Counted from the first letter of the stretch, positions 14,586-24,080 are shown. The stretch is 64,000 nucleotides of DNA from Actinacidiphila alni (GCF_900112845.1 NZ_FONG01000003.1:1-64000); one strand, 5' to 3'. Notes: generated by a model not told the origin, from the letters alone. Numbers and translations are program-made.

Positions 14586-16058
14586 TCACTCGGGTTTGTC
14601 CCCTACGACCGTACCGCCGGGGACCACCGCCATCTCCGCGTGCGCGGGCTCGTCGGCGAATTCCACCAGCCGGGTCTTCTGCCGGCTGACCGGAATGAGG
14701 ATCGCCGCGAAGGCCGCGACCAGCAGCGCGCCGCCGAGCATGGCGAAGCCGTTGGTGTAACCCGACTCGCGCGGCAGGCCGTCGGCGGCCGGGCTCGCGG
14801 TGACCACGCTGGCCATCAGGGCGGCACCGATGGAGCCGCCGATGGTGCGGATGTTGGCGTTCATGCCGCTGGCCACGCCGGTCTGCTCCGGCGGCACCGC
14901 CGCCACGATCAGGCTGGACATCGCGGAGAAGGCCAGGCCGAAGCCGACGCCCATGACACCGGTGGCGATGTACAGCTCCCAGGTGGCGCCGTGCGCGAAG
15001 GCGAGCAGCGCCAGTGAGACGGTGCTGATCAGCGAGCCGACCAGGACGACGGTCTTGCCGCCGATCCGCTGGGCGAGCCGGCTGGCGCCGAGGCCGACGA
15101 TGAACATGGCCACCGACATCGGCAGCAGGATCAGACCGGACTCGGTGATGCTCGAACCGAAGCCGTAGCCGGTGGACTTCGGCGTCTGCACGAATTCCGG
15201 CAGGAAGGCGAAGGTGGCGTACATACCGATGCCGAAGAGCAGCGCGACCAGGTTGTTGGTCCACACCGCGGGCAGCCGCATCATCTTCATGTCGATCAGC
15301 GGGATCGCCGAGCGCAGCTCGACCCGGACCCAGGCGTAGGCGAGGACGACGGCGGCGATCAGCAAGCCGGCCACCTTGCCGGAGCCCCAGCCCCACACCG
15401 GCGCCTGGCTGAGCGCGACCAGCAGGGCGACCAGCCAGCCGGACAGCAGGACGGCGGGCAGCCAGCTGATCCGGCCGGGCGTGCGGATCGGGGACTCGGG
15501 GACGAGGAAGTGCGCGGCCACCGCGGCGATCACCGTCATGATCATCGGCAGCCAGAACAGCCAGTGGTAGTCGAGCGCGCTGACGATCGGTCCGGCCAGC
15601 ACGATGCCCAGGCCCGAGCCGACCGCGATCAGCGACGCGATGGCGCCGACGGCGCCGTTGAGCTTCTCGCGCGGGAACTCGTCGCGGATGATGCCGAAGG
15701 CCAGCGGCAGCACGCCGCCGCCGATGCCCTGGATCACCCGGGCGATGATCATCACCTGCACGTTGGAGGCGAGCGCGGCCAGCAGCGAACCCACCGCGAG
15801 GGCGGACATCGTCGCCACGAAGACGCGTTCCTTGCCGATCATGTCGCCGATACGGCCCATGATCGGGGTGAATATCGACGCCGACAGCAGATAGGCGGTC
15901 AGCACCCAGGTGACGGTGTTCTGGGTGGTGTGCAGGCTCTCCTGGATGGTCGGCAGGACGGGGGTGACCAGGGACTGCAACAGCGCATAGGCGGCAACAC
16001 CGGCCGCCAGGACCGCGAACGTGACCTGGTGGTGCGTTCGCCGGGTCTCGGACGCCAT
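14586..16058 (-). CDS. MFS drug transporter, DHA2 (14-helix) family
   Basis: 490 aa, hydrophobic throughout with about 14 membrane segments. Motifs of the EmrB/QacA-type DHA2 family are visible: LSASIFTPIMGRIGDMIGKERVF (loop 2-3 motif A) and IQGIGGGVLPLAFGIIRDEFP (motif C-like region). Proton-driven export of lipophilic toxic compounds is the family role. First gene of a two-gene operon with a TetR repressor; GAGGAGTTCC precedes the ATG. Two operator-like repeats lie at 16079-16132. Confidence 0.93.
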   Translation of the reverse strand: MASETRRTHHQVTFAVLAAGVAAYALLQSLVTPVLPTIQESLHTTQNTVTWVLTAYLLSASIFTPIMGRIGDMIGKERVFVATMSALAVGSLLAALASNVQVMIIARVIQGIGGGVLPLAFGIIRDEFPREKLNGAVGAIASLIAVGSGLGIVLAGPIVSALDYHWLFWLPMIMTVIAAVAAHFLVPESPIRTPGRISWLPAVLLSGWLVALLVALSQAPVWGWGSGKVAGLLIAAVVLAYAWVRVELRSAIPLIDMKMMRLPAVWTNNLVALLFGIGMYATFAFLPEFVQTPKSTGYGFGSSITESGLILLPMSVAMFIVGLGASRLAQRIGGKTVVLVGSLISTVSLALLAFAHGATWELYIATGVMGVGFGLAFSAMSSLIVAAVPPEQTGVASGMNANIRTIGGSIGAALMASVVTASPAADGLPRESGYTNGFAMLGGALLVAAFAAILIPVSRQKTRLVEFADEPAHAEMAVVPGGTVVGDKPE

Positions 16059-16078
16059 GGAACTCCTCAGACTTGAAG

Positions 16079-16132
16079 CGGAACGATCATTCCGTTAAGG
16101 CTCCAGGCTAGCGCATCAGGAATACCGATTCC
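16079..16132. promoter_or_regulatory. Twin GGAA-N6-TTCC operators upstream of the MFS-TetR operon
   Basis: CGGAACGATCATTCCG (16079-16094) and GGAATACCGATTCC (16119-16132) share half-sites GGAA/TTCC with six-base spacers, both followed by GTT, centres 39 bp apart. They flank the region where the minus-strand promoter must lie, 20-75 bp upstream of the MFS start. Confidence 0.75.
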
Positions 16133-16284
16133 GTTTCGTGGCGGTGAGGTGTTTCGCACACAACGCCTTGTCACGGACGGGAATAAAGAGCGCGTAAGCA
16201 TCCCGCCCGCCCCCCTCTGCCCGCCCGTCCGACCGTCTCCGTCCGGCACACCCGCCACCGCCCGGCACGCCCTAGGGTGGCCGG

Positions 16285-17022
16285 ATGTTCTCCGATCAGG
16301 GGCCGAGCCTCCGCGAGCTGGCGGTGCAGGCGCTCTCCTCCGTCGAAACCGGCTACGACCTGCTCGCGCCGAAGTTCGACCACACGCCCTTCCGTACGCC
16401 CGACGCCTTCCTCGACGCGGTCGCCGACGCGCTCGAACCGCTCGGCCCGTTCGGCGCGGGGATCGACATCTGCTGCGGTACGGGCGCGGGGGCCAGCGCG
16501 CTGCGCCGGCTGTGCCGGAACCGGATCACCGGTGTGGACTTCAGCGCGGGCATGCTCGCCGCCGCCCGGGCGGCCGACGCCGGGCACGGCAAGGACGCGG
16601 CCGGACCGCGTCCCGAGTGGGTCAGGGCCGATGTGCTCGCGCTGCCGTTCCGCGGGACGTTCGACCTCGCCGTGAGCTTCGGCGCCTTCGGCCACTTCCT
16701 GCCCGCGCAACGCCCGCGGCTGTTCGCCGAGGTCCGCCGCGCGCTGCGCCCCGGAGGTCTCTTCGCCTTCCCGATCACCGCGCCGCCGCCCGCCGATTCC
16801 GCCCTGCACTGGGCACTTCGCGGTTTCGACGCGGGCATGCGGGTGCGCAATCTTCTGTGGCGGCCGCCCTTCGTCATGTACTACCGGACGTTCCCGCTGA
16901 GCGGCGTGCTCGCCGACCTCGGCCGCGCCGGATTCACCGTCACGCACACCGCCCTGGAGGAATTCGGCCGCCGCCCGGACGGCAGCCCGCGCTGCCGACT
17001 GGTGCTGGCCCGCAGCGCCTGA
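16285..17022 (+). CDS. Class I SAM-dependent methyltransferase
   Basis: 245 aa. SAM-binding motif I GIDICCGTGAGAS (about residues 59-71), acidic end of the second strand VDFSAGML, motif II around FDLAVSFGAFGHF, and post-motif EVRRALRPGGLFAFPI. The fold belongs to the Methyltransf_25/11 type acting on small molecules. The substrate cannot be told. It stands alone, convergent with the depolymerase gene at 17056. The double Cys in the SAM loop (DICCGTG) is uncommon but seen in this family. Confidence 0.88.
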   Translation: MFSDQGPSLRELAVQALSSVETGYDLLAPKFDHTPFRTPDAFLDAVADALEPLGPFGAGIDICCGTGAGASALRRLCRNRITGVDFSAGMLAAARAADAGHGKDAAGPRPEWVRADVLALPFRGTFDLAVSFGAFGHFLPAQRPRLFAEVRRALRPGGLFAFPITAPPPADSALHWALRGFDAGMRVRNLLWRPPFVMYYRTFPLSGVLADLGRAGFTVTHTALEEFGRRPDGSPRCRLVLARSA

Positions 17023-17055
17023 CGCGGCGCCGCGGGCCGGGACACGACCGGCGCG

Positions 17056-18585
17056 CTACGCCGTGCAGCCGCTGTCGGCGATCACGTAGTAGTTGTCACC
17101 GGTCTCGCGCAGGGTGTGGGTGACGAACACATTCCATAGCCCCATGTTCTGGTTCGAGCCGTTGGCGTAGGCGTAGCCGCCGCTCTGATGGGCGCGGCCC
17201 GCCGCCACCTGGCTGTAGTTGCTGGCGGTGAAGCACTGTCCGCTGCCGCCGCCGGGACCCGAGCCGGTCGTCGTCGCCGTGACGGCCGCCGAGCGGCTGC
17301 CCGCCGCGCCCGCGGAATCGACCGCGGCGACCGTCCAGGAGTACGCCGTCCCGGCCGTCAGACCGCTGTCGGTGTACGTCGTGCCGGTGGCCGAGCCGAC
17401 CTTCGTACCGCCGCGGTAGACGTCGTAGGACGCGGCGCCGCTCACCGCCGACCAGCTCAGCGACGCGGTGGTGTCGGTGGTGCCGGTGACCGTGAGCCCG
17501 GCCGGGGCGGGCAGTGTGCCGGTGCCGCCGCCCGGGTCCGACCCGTCCAGGCCCCAGAAGCGGGCCGTGTAGTAGCTGGAGCAGATCGTGTCGAGGTAGT
17601 AGGCGCCGCTCGCACCGCACTGCTCGGTGCCGGAGCCCGGATCCACGGCCAGGCCGTGCCCCATGCCGGAGATCGTGTACAGCTCCACGGCCGGCCGGCC
17701 CGAACTGTCGTTGTACGTGGCCAAGGTGGTGCCGCCGGGCAGGCTCTGGGTGCTGGAGGCGGTCTGGCCGATGCCCCACACATCCGTCCACTGGTCGCGC
17801 AGTTCCGTGGCGTTGACCGGGTAGACCGTGTAGTCGGACGAGCCCTGCCAGATCGCCACGCGCGGCCACGGCCCGGTCCAGCCCGGGTTGGACGCACGGA
17901 CCTTGTCGCCCCACTGCGCCGGGGTGAGATTGAGGCTGCCGTACTGGCAGCCGGAGGCGGCCGTCTGACTGGTCGCGCACTGGGCGGGCAGCCCCGAGTC
18001 GACCGAGCCGCCGGCGAAGACGTCCGGGTAGTCCGCCAGCAGATCGGCGGTCATGCCGCCGCCCGCCGACAGGCCGGTGACGTACACCCGGCCGCTGTCC
18101 GAGCCGTACTGCGTCACCGCGTGGCTCACCATCGACACCACCGACGCCGCCTCGCCCTTGCCGCGGGTGTCCTTGGCCGGGTCGAACCAGCTGAAGCAGG
18201 AGAGCGAGTTGTTCGCCGAGCCGGTCTGCGGCAGCACCAGAGCGAAGCCCCACAGGTCGGCGTACTTCTGCCAGCCGGAGTTGGCGAAGTAGTCGCTCGC
18301 GCTCTGGCCGCAGCCGTGCAGGGCGACCACGACCGGCGCGCCCGCGGGCAGACCGGCGGGCGCGTACTCGTACATGGCCAGATTGCCCGGGTTGGAGCCG
18401 AAGGACGTCACCTGGGTCAGGCCGGCCGCGGCGGCCGGACCCGCGCCGGCGACCGCGCTCAGGCAGGCGGCGAGCAGGGCGAGGACGCCGAGCAGAGCGG
18501 AGGCCACGGCCCGCCGCGCGGACCGGGCACGGGGGTGGGGGCGGGTACGGCTGTGGGCAGGCGGTGGTGCGGGGTGCGGGTGCAT
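17056..18585 (-). CDS. Secreted PHB depolymerase-family esterase with FN3 and C-terminal binding domain
   Basis: 509 aa, secreted: long twin-arginine-like N-region (ARSARRAVASALLGVLALLAACLSAVAGAGPAAAAG). The esterase domain has the oxyanion motif HGCGQSASD, the lipase box GLSAGGG with the catalytic Ser, and a late His in GMGHGLAVDPG. An FN3 domain follows (about residues 350-435), then a Gly-rich linker and a C-terminal domain (CFTASNYSQVAAGRAHQSGGYAYANGSNQNMGLW) of the type attached to extracellular PHB depolymerases and related esterases. Members of this family can also be acetylxylan or feruloyl esterases, but 3-hydroxybutyrate dehydrogenase is divergently transcribed next door, favouring a polyester substrate. 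RBS GGAG seven bases before ATG. Confidence 0.85.
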   Translation of the reverse strand: MHPHPAPPPAHSRTRPHPRARSARRAVASALLGVLALLAACLSAVAGAGPAAAAGLTQVTSFGSNPGNLAMYEYAPAGLPAGAPVVVALHGCGQSASDYFANSGWQKYADLWGFALVLPQTGSANNSLSCFSWFDPAKDTRGKGEAASVVSMVSHAVTQYGSDSGRVYVTGLSAGGGMTADLLADYPDVFAGGSVDSGLPAQCATSQTAASGCQYGSLNLTPAQWGDKVRASNPGWTGPWPRVAIWQGSSDYTVYPVNATELRDQWTDVWGIGQTASSTQSLPGGTTLATYNDSSGRPAVELYTISGMGHGLAVDPGSGTEQCGASGAYYLDTICSSYYTARFWGLDGSDPGGGTGTLPAPAGLTVTGTTDTTASLSWSAVSGAASYDVYRGGTKVGSATGTTYTDSGLTAGTAYSWTVAAVDSAGAAGSRSAAVTATTTGSGPGGGSGQCFTASNYSQVAAGRAHQSGGYAYANGSNQNMGLWNVFVTHTLRETGDNYYVIADSGCTA

Positions 18586-18983
18586 GGCGGACTCCTCGGG
18601 AGGGGGGTGGCCCGCGGGCGGCTCGGCCGGCGGGCTCCGGCAGCGGGTTCCGGCGGGGCCCGGAGGCGGAGGCTGAGAGCCGGGGCGAGCCCGGGTGTGA
18701 CGGGGACCACGTGTCGGCTGGACCGTAGAACCGCGGCGGCCGCCCGGGACACGTGACGGACCCCTACCGCTGCGGCCCGGAAGTGGCGGCCGTCGCCATT
18801 GCGCGGCCCGCGCCCCGGTGCGGGCGGCGCCGGGGCGCCCGGGGTGTGCGGCGCCGGGACGGGCCGCGCCCGCGTGGCGGCGGCGCGGCCGGTACGACAT
18901 GGGTGCGGCCGCCACCCCGGGACGGGGAAGTATGGTCACCGGCCACGTGTGCGGGCCCCCGCATCGTTTCTAGCGTGGCCGCC
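18586..18983. promoter_or_regulatory. Shared divergent promoter region with three CACGTG palindromes
   Basis: The 398 bp between the depolymerase and the 3-hydroxybutyrate dehydrogenase contain no gene. CACGTG occurs three times, each in a similar context: GGACCACGTGTCGGC (18705-18718 region), GGGACACGTGACGG (18746-18759) and CGGCCACGTGTGCGG (18940-18954 region). The third resembles the GGACATGTGG(G/C)CGGC block found at 26959 and 29512. They are candidates for binding sites of the regulator encoded at 19927. Confidence 0.55.
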
Positions 18984-19823
18984 ATGGAGAGCACTCAGAG
19001 CCACGGCGCCGAGCGGTCACCCGCCGCGCAGACGGCAGCAGCAGCCGGCCCCGGCGGACGGCCCGCACCGGACGGCCCGCGCTTCCTGACCGGGCGGACC
19101 GCTCTGGTCACCGGAGCCGCCGGCGGCATCGGGCGGGCCTGCGCGGTGGCCCTGGCGCGGGCCGGCGCCGCCGTCCATGTGGTGGACATCGCCGCCGACG
19201 CCGCCAAGGAGGTCGCGGCTGAGATCGGCGGCACCTGCTGGGTCACCGACCTCGCCGACCCCGACGCCGTGGACGCGCTGCCCGCAGACGCCGACATCGT
19301 CGTCAACAACGCGGGCCTCCAGCACATCGCGCCCCTCCAGGACTTCCCGCCCGAGCGCTTCGCCCTGATCCAGCGGGTGATGGTCGAGGCGCCCTTCCGC
19401 ATCCTGCGCCGCACCCTGCCGCACATGTACGCGGGCGGCTGGGGGCGGATCGTCAACATCTCGTCGGTGCACGGGCTGCGGGCCAGCCCGTACAAGTCCG
19501 CGTACGTCGTCGCCAAGCACGCGCTCGAAGGGCTCAGTAAGACCGTCGCGCTCGAAGGCGCCGAGCACGGGGTGACCAGCAACTGCGTCAACCCCGGCTA
19601 TGTGCGCACCCCGCTGGTCGAGGACCAGATCGCCACGCAGGCCGTCGCGCACGGCATCGCCGAGTCCGAGGTGGTCGAGAAGGTGATGCTGGAACGCACC
19701 GCGATCAAGCGGCTGATCGAGCCCGACGAGGTCGCGGCGGCCGTGCTGTGGTTCTGCTCCCCGCACACCGGCTACATCACCGGCGCGTCGCTCCCGGTGG
19801 ACGGCGGCTGGACCGCGCACTGA
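18984..19823 (+). CDS. 3-hydroxybutyrate dehydrogenase (SDR family)
   Basis: 279 aa including a 35-residue Ala/Pro/Gly-rich N-terminal extension. SDR signature TGAAGGIG, NNAG, the Ser in NISSVHGLRASPYKSAY, and YVVAKH (Tyr/Lys). HGLRASPYKSAYVVAKHALEGLSK and NPGYVRTPLVEDQI are typical of 3-hydroxybutyrate dehydrogenases, which oxidise (R)-3-hydroxybutyrate to acetoacetate with NAD. Start: ATG 18984 (a GTG three codons earlier is also possible). It is divergent from the depolymerase and upstream of the PucR-type regulator. Downstream in the locus a CoA-transferase can activate the acetoacetate formed. Confidence 0.9.
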   Translation: MESTQSHGAERSPAAQTAAAAGPGGRPAPDGPRFLTGRTALVTGAAGGIGRACAVALARAGAAVHVVDIAADAAKEVAAEIGGTCWVTDLADPDAVDALPADADIVVNNAGLQHIAPLQDFPPERFALIQRVMVEAPFRILRRTLPHMYAGGWGRIVNISSVHGLRASPYKSAYVVAKHALEGLSKTVALEGAEHGVTSNCVNPGYVRTPLVEDQIATQAVAHGIAESEVVEKVMLERTAIKRLIEPDEVAAAVLWFCSPHTGYITGASLPVDGGWTAH

Positions 19824-19926
19824 CCTGCGACGCGAGGGGGGACGATCCGGGGTTCGGTTCTGTAGGGTCGGCGTCTCCCCCCCCGTCCATGCGTACGTCC
19901 TGTCCCTCCGGCCCGGTGGCTCCTCC

Positions 19927-21966
19927 ATGTCCGCAGAACCCGTAGACGCAGCTGATCCCGTGACGTCCGCCCGTCCGGAGAAGGACGACGCGGCGGACCC
20001 TGCTGGGCCCGCGCCCGTCGCCCGGTCCATGCGCCGGCTGCTCGAACTGATCGCCGCCGACGCGCCCGCCGAGGATTTCGGGGCGGTCGTCGCGCAGGCC
20101 AGGGTCAACGGCGCGGGCGCGGCCGACCTGTCGGAGCTGGAACAGGCCACCGGGACGGCGTTGCGGGTCCGCCGGGTGCTGCGGCAGCACCGCCGCCGGG
20201 AGACCGAACTCGCCGCGCTCTTCGACACCGCGAGCGACCTGGCCGCACTCCGAGACCTCGACGCCGTCCTCCAGTCCATCGTCCGCCGCGCCCGCATGCT
20301 GCTCGGCACCGACACCGCCTACCTGACCCTGCGCGACGACGACGCGGGCGACACCTACATGCGGGTCACCGACGGCTCGGTCTCGCCGCTGTTCCAGAAC
20401 CTCCGGCTCTCCTACGGCGACGGCCTCGGCGGCCTGGTCGCGCTGACCGCCCGCCCCTACGCGTCCCCCGACTACCGCACCGACGAGCGATTCCGGCACA
20501 CCGGCCGGATCGACGAAGGCGTGCTGGACGAGGGGCTGGTCGGCATCCTGGGAGTGCCCCTGCTGCTGGGCGCGCGCGGCGGCCCGCCCGCCACGGGCCC
20601 CGCAGGGGAGGGCGGCGGCAATGGCGGCAATGTCATCGGAGTGCTCTTCGCCGCCGACCGCACCCCGCGCCCCTTCTCGCCGGACGAGGTCGCGCTGCTG
20701 TGCTCGCTGGCCGCGCACGCCGCGATCGCCATCGACACCGCCAGGGCCATCACCGACCTCGCCGAGGCCGGCGCCGTGATCCGCGAGCACGCCGCCGCGA
20801 TGCAGCGCGCCGAGGAGGCGCACGACCGGCTGACCGACCTGGTGCTGCGCGGCGGCGACCTGTCGGAGGTGGCCGCCGCCGTCGCCGGACTGCTGGACGG
20901 CGCGCTCACCATTCACGACCCCGACGGCCGCCGGCTGGCCGCCGTGGGGCGCGGCGGCGCCGCCTTCGACGGCCACCCGCCGGAGCCCGCTGCGCTGGTC
21001 CGGCACGCCGCCGACTCGCACGCCGCCGCCCGCGCGGTGTTCCGCGACGGCCGCTGGACCTGTGCGGTGCTCGCCGGGCAGGAACTGCTCGGCAGCCTCG
21101 TGCTGTACGGCCGCGACCGGCTCGACGACCCCGACCGGCGGCTCTTCGAACGGGCGGGGGTGGTCACCGCGCTTCTGCTGCTGCTCAGCCGGTCGGTCGC
21201 CGAGACCGAGAACCGGGTGCGCGGCGAACTCGTCGCCGACCTGCTGAGCGCGGCCGGCCGCGACCCGGCGGGATTGGTCGTCCGGGGCCGCAGGCTCGGC
21301 GTCGACCTGGACCGGCCGTGCCTGGTGCTCGTCGCCGAGACCGTCGCCGACGTCCGGGACCGGCTGCCGGGCGCCGCCGTGCAGTATCTGTTCGGCGCCG
21401 ACGGCATCAGCGCGGAACAGTCCGGCACCGTGGTGCTGCTGGTCCCGGACGGCGGTGTGCTGCCCGGTGACGCGGCCAGGGCCGCGGTCGCCCAGCTCGG
21501 CCATCTGGTCGGCGCGCCCGTGACCGTTGCCGCGAGCGGACCCGCCACCGGGCCCGTGGCGCTGGCCGCCGCGCACACCGAGGCGCTGCGCTGCCTGCGC
21601 GCCCTCCAGGCGCTCGGCAGGGTCGGCGACGGTGCGAGCGCCGTCGAACTGGGCTTCCTCGGCGTGCTGTTGGGCAACGGCCGGGATGTCGACTCCTTCG
21701 TCACCGCCACGCTCGGACCGCTGCTCGACTACGACGCGCGGCGCGGCACCGAGCTGGTCCGTACCCTCGGCGCCTACTTCGCCTGCGGCGGCACCCTGAC
21801 CCGCACCAAGGACGAACTGCACCTGCACGTCAACACAGTGGTGCAGCGCCTGGACCGGATCCAGGCGCTGCTCGGCGCCGGCTGGAACGACCCGGACCGC
21901 GCGCTGGAACTCCAACTCGCCCTGCGGCTGCACCTGTTGTCGGGACACGAGCCGGGGACCGTGTGA
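19927..21966 (+). CDS. GAF-domain, PucR/CdaR-type transcriptional regulator
   Basis: 679 aa. An N-terminal coiled region is followed by a GAF domain (about residues 95-275, DTASDLAALRDLDAVLQSIVRRARMLLGTDTAYLTL). A degenerate central domain comes next, then a C-terminal PucR-type helix-turn-helix (about 600-665: LVRTLGAYFACGGTLTRTKDELHLHVNTVVQRLDRIQALLG). Such proteins activate catabolic genes. It lies 103 bp after the dehydrogenase on the same strand and convergent with the ABC importer operon, making it the probable local regulator of the locus, sensing 3-hydroxybutyrate or a related acid (inference). No clear RBS precedes the ATG. Confidence 0.88.
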   Translation: MSAEPVDAADPVTSARPEKDDAADPAGPAPVARSMRRLLELIAADAPAEDFGAVVAQARVNGAGAADLSELEQATGTALRVRRVLRQHRRRETELAALFDTASDLAALRDLDAVLQSIVRRARMLLGTDTAYLTLRDDDAGDTYMRVTDGSVSPLFQNLRLSYGDGLGGLVALTARPYASPDYRTDERFRHTGRIDEGVLDEGLVGILGVPLLLGARGGPPATGPAGEGGGNGGNVIGVLFAADRTPRPFSPDEVALLCSLAAHAAIAIDTARAITDLAEAGAVIREHAAAMQRAEEAHDRLTDLVLRGGDLSEVAAAVAGLLDGALTIHDPDGRRLAAVGRGGAAFDGHPPEPAALVRHAADSHAAARAVFRDGRWTCAVLAGQELLGSLVLYGRDRLDDPDRRLFERAGVVTALLLLLSRSVAETENRVRGELVADLLSAAGRDPAGLVVRGRRLGVDLDRPCLVLVAETVADVRDRLPGAAVQYLFGADGISAEQSGTVVLLVPDGGVLPGDAARAAVAQLGHLVGAPVTVAASGPATGPVALAAAHTEALRCLRALQALGRVGDGASAVELGFLGVLLGNGRDVDSFVTATLGPLLDYDARRGTELVRTLGAYFACGGTLTRTKDELHLHVNTVVQRLDRIQALLGAGWNDPDRALELQLALRLHLLSGHEPGTV

Positions 21967-22007
21967 CCATCCCGCCGTACGCGCTCACCGAGGCGGGCGC
22001 CGCCGAC

Positions 22008-22060
22008 GTCCCCGCCGCCGCCCCAGCGCGCTCTCGCGCCGCTGGGACGCGGCGGGGGAC
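22008..22060. terminator. Large bidirectional hairpin
   Basis: GTCCCCGCCGC pairs with GCGGCGGGGGAC (one bulge), and inside it CCCAGCG pairs with CGCTGGG. It separates the convergent ends of the PucR-type gene (21966) and the livM-like gene (22078). Confidence 0.7.
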
Positions 22061-22077
22061 ATGATCGATTCCTACGG

Positions 22078-23196
22078 TCAACTTCCTTGTGCGGTAGGGG
22101 CGGTACGGGTACGGCGGGCGGCGCCGATCCGTTCCGGCAGCCGCACCACCCCGCCGGGCAGCACGTACACCACCACCACGAACAAGGTGCCCAGCAGGAA
22201 CAGCGGCTGGGAGAGCGGCACCCGCAGTACCGACGGCAGGTCCGCGACCGAGCCGGACCCCGCCAGATCGCCCAGCCGGTGGTCGGCCCAGGTGTAGAGG
22301 ACGCCGCCGACCAGCGGTCCCCAGCGCGAGCCGGAGCCGCCGAGCACCACCATCACCAGCAGCGACAGCGTGAAGTCGGAGGTCGTGGTCTGCGGGGTGG
22401 CGCCGCCGGTCAGCAGCAGATGGACGATGCCGCCGACCGCCGCCAGTGCGCCGGCCAGCACGAAGGCCGTCAGCTTGAAGCCGTACGGCCGCAGGCCCAG
22501 CACCTCCACGCGGCGTTCGTTCTCCTTGATGCCCTCCCAGACCCGCCCGGTGGGGGAGCGGACCGCCCAGTGCACGACGGCGACGGTCACCACCAGATAG
22601 GCCAGCGCGATCCAGTACAGATTCACGGTGTTGCCGATACCGACCAGCGACGCGGGCAGCTTGTCCGCGGGCGCCGCACGCCCCTCCTCGCCGCCGGTCC
22701 AGCCGCCCGGGTCACGCTCCACCAGGATCGACCCGGCCTGCGCGAAGGCCAGCGTCACCATCGAGAAGGCGATCCCGCCCACCCGCAGCGACACCGAGCC
22801 GAGCACCGCGGCCAGCGCGACCCCGAACAGCAGCCCGAGCACCGCGGCGGCGCCGAACGGCAGCCCCGCCTCGATCATGATCACATCGGTGGCGTACGAA
22901 CCGGCCGCGAAGTACAGCGCATGGCCGAAGGAGAGCAGGCCCGTACGGCCGAGCAGCAGGTCGTAGCCGGTGGCGAGCGCCCCGAACACCAGGCAGAGCG
23001 CCAGGAGTTGGAGATTGCCCGCGCTGCCGATCGGACCGTCGAGCAGCCCCGGCAGCGGCAGCGAGCTGTACGGCGCCGCGAGCAGCGCGGCCAGGGCCGC
23101 CATCGGCCACCAGCGGGCGAACCTGCCCAACCGCCCGGTGGCGGCGGGCGGCGCGGCGGCCGCCGTCTTTTCGCGCGGCTGTGTCGCGAGCGTCAT
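22078..23196 (-). CDS. livM: Branched-chain-type ABC importer, permease LivM
   Basis: 372 aa with about nine to ten membrane helices and the LivM signature GYDLLLGRTGLLSFGHALYFAAGSYAT near the middle and NERRVEVLGLRPYGFKLTAFVLAGALAAVGG (EAA-like loop). Last gene of the operon SBP-livG-livF-livH-livM; its ATG overlaps the end of livH by four bases. The family (HAAT) transports branched-chain amino acids but also amides, urea and short hydroxy acids. Here the surrounding catabolic genes suggest 3-hydroxybutyrate or oligomers as substrate (inference). Confidence 0.93.
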   Translation of the reverse strand: MTLATQPREKTAAAAPPAATGRLGRFARWWPMAALAALLAAPYSSLPLPGLLDGPIGSAGNLQLLALCLVFGALATGYDLLLGRTGLLSFGHALYFAAGSYATDVIMIEAGLPFGAAAVLGLLFGVALAAVLGSVSLRVGGIAFSMVTLAFAQAGSILVERDPGGWTGGEEGRAAPADKLPASLVGIGNTVNLYWIALAYLVVTVAVVHWAVRSPTGRVWEGIKENERRVEVLGLRPYGFKLTAFVLAGALAAVGGIVHLLLTGGATPQTTTSDFTLSLLVMVVLGGSGSRWGPLVGGVLYTWADHRLGDLAGSGSVADLPSVLRVPLSQPLFLLGTLFVVVVYVLPGGVVRLPERIGAARRTRTAPTAQGS

Positions 23197-24080
23197 GCGA
23201 GCCTCCCGGTCGCGCCGTGCGGCCGGAGCAGCAGCAGCGCCGCGAGCAGCACGACGACCGCGAGATCGCCGAGCCCCGACGCGGTGTAGTAGTTGGCGAA
23301 CTGCTGGACGAGACCCACCCCGACGGCCGCCAGCGCGGCGCCTGACACCGAGCCCATCCCTCCCATCACGACCACCACGAAGGCGAAGATCAGCAGCGAG
23401 GTGCCCTGGCCGGGGTCGACCGAGCCGTAGTAGAGGCCGCCCAGCGCGCCGCCGAGCGCCGCCGCGGCCCCGCCGATCGCGAAGACCAGCGTGAAGGCGC
23501 GCCGTACGTCGATGCCGAGCGCGGTCACCATCGCCCGGTCCTCGACCCCGGCCCTGACCACCAGGCCGTGCCGGGTGCGGCCGAGGAACAGCCGCAGCGC
23601 CACCAGCACCACGAGCGCCGCGCCGATCAGCACCAGCCGGTTGACCGGGATGCGCGCGCCGAGCAGCCCGAAGGTGCCGGACAGCGCCGTGGGTCCAGGG
23701 AAGGTGCGCGCGTCGGCACCCCAGACCGCCGACAGCAGCGCGGGCACCGCGAGGCCGACGCCCACGGTGGCCAGCACCTGCTCGCGCGGCCGTTCGTACA
23801 GCGGCCTGATCAGGGCCAGTTCGAGCACCATCGCGGCGACGGTGCCCACCGCGGTGCCGAAGGCGACGGCCCATACGAAGCCGGCGCCGCCGGACCCCGC
23901 GCCCGGCAGGTGCCCGGACGCCGCCCACCAGGTGGCGTAGGCGCCGATCGACAGCAGCGCGCCGTGCGCGAAGTTCAGCACGTCCATCAGGCCGAAGATC
24001 AGCGAGAGGCCCGACGCCACCAGGAAGTACAGGGCGCCGAGGCCGAGCCCGGTGGCGGTGAGCAGGACGACGGTGGACAT
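23193..24080 (-). CDS. livH: Branched-chain-type ABC importer, permease LivH
   Basis: 295 aa, about eight membrane helices; LivH-type N-terminus YFLVASGLSLIFGLMDVLNFAHGALLSIGAYATW and the cytoplasmic loop VRAGVEDRAMVTALGIDVRRAFTLVFAIGGAAAALGG. Its ATG shares a base with the stop codon of livF (TGATG) and its own stop overlaps livM by four bases, so all permease and ATPase genes are translationally coupled. Confidence 0.93.
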   Translation of the reverse strand: MSTVVLLTATGLGLGALYFLVASGLSLIFGLMDVLNFAHGALLSIGAYATWWAASGHLPGAGSGGAGFVWAVAFGTAVGTVAAMVLELALIRPLYERPREQVLATVGVGLAVPALLSAVWGADARTFPGPTALSGTFGLLGARIPVNRLVLIGAALVVLVALRLFLGRTRHGLVVRAGVEDRAMVTALGIDVRRAFTLVFAIGGAAAALGGALGGLYYGSVDPGQGTSLLIFAFVVVVMGGMGSVSGAALAAVGVGLVQQFANYYTASGLGDLAVVVLLAALLLLRPHGATGRLA

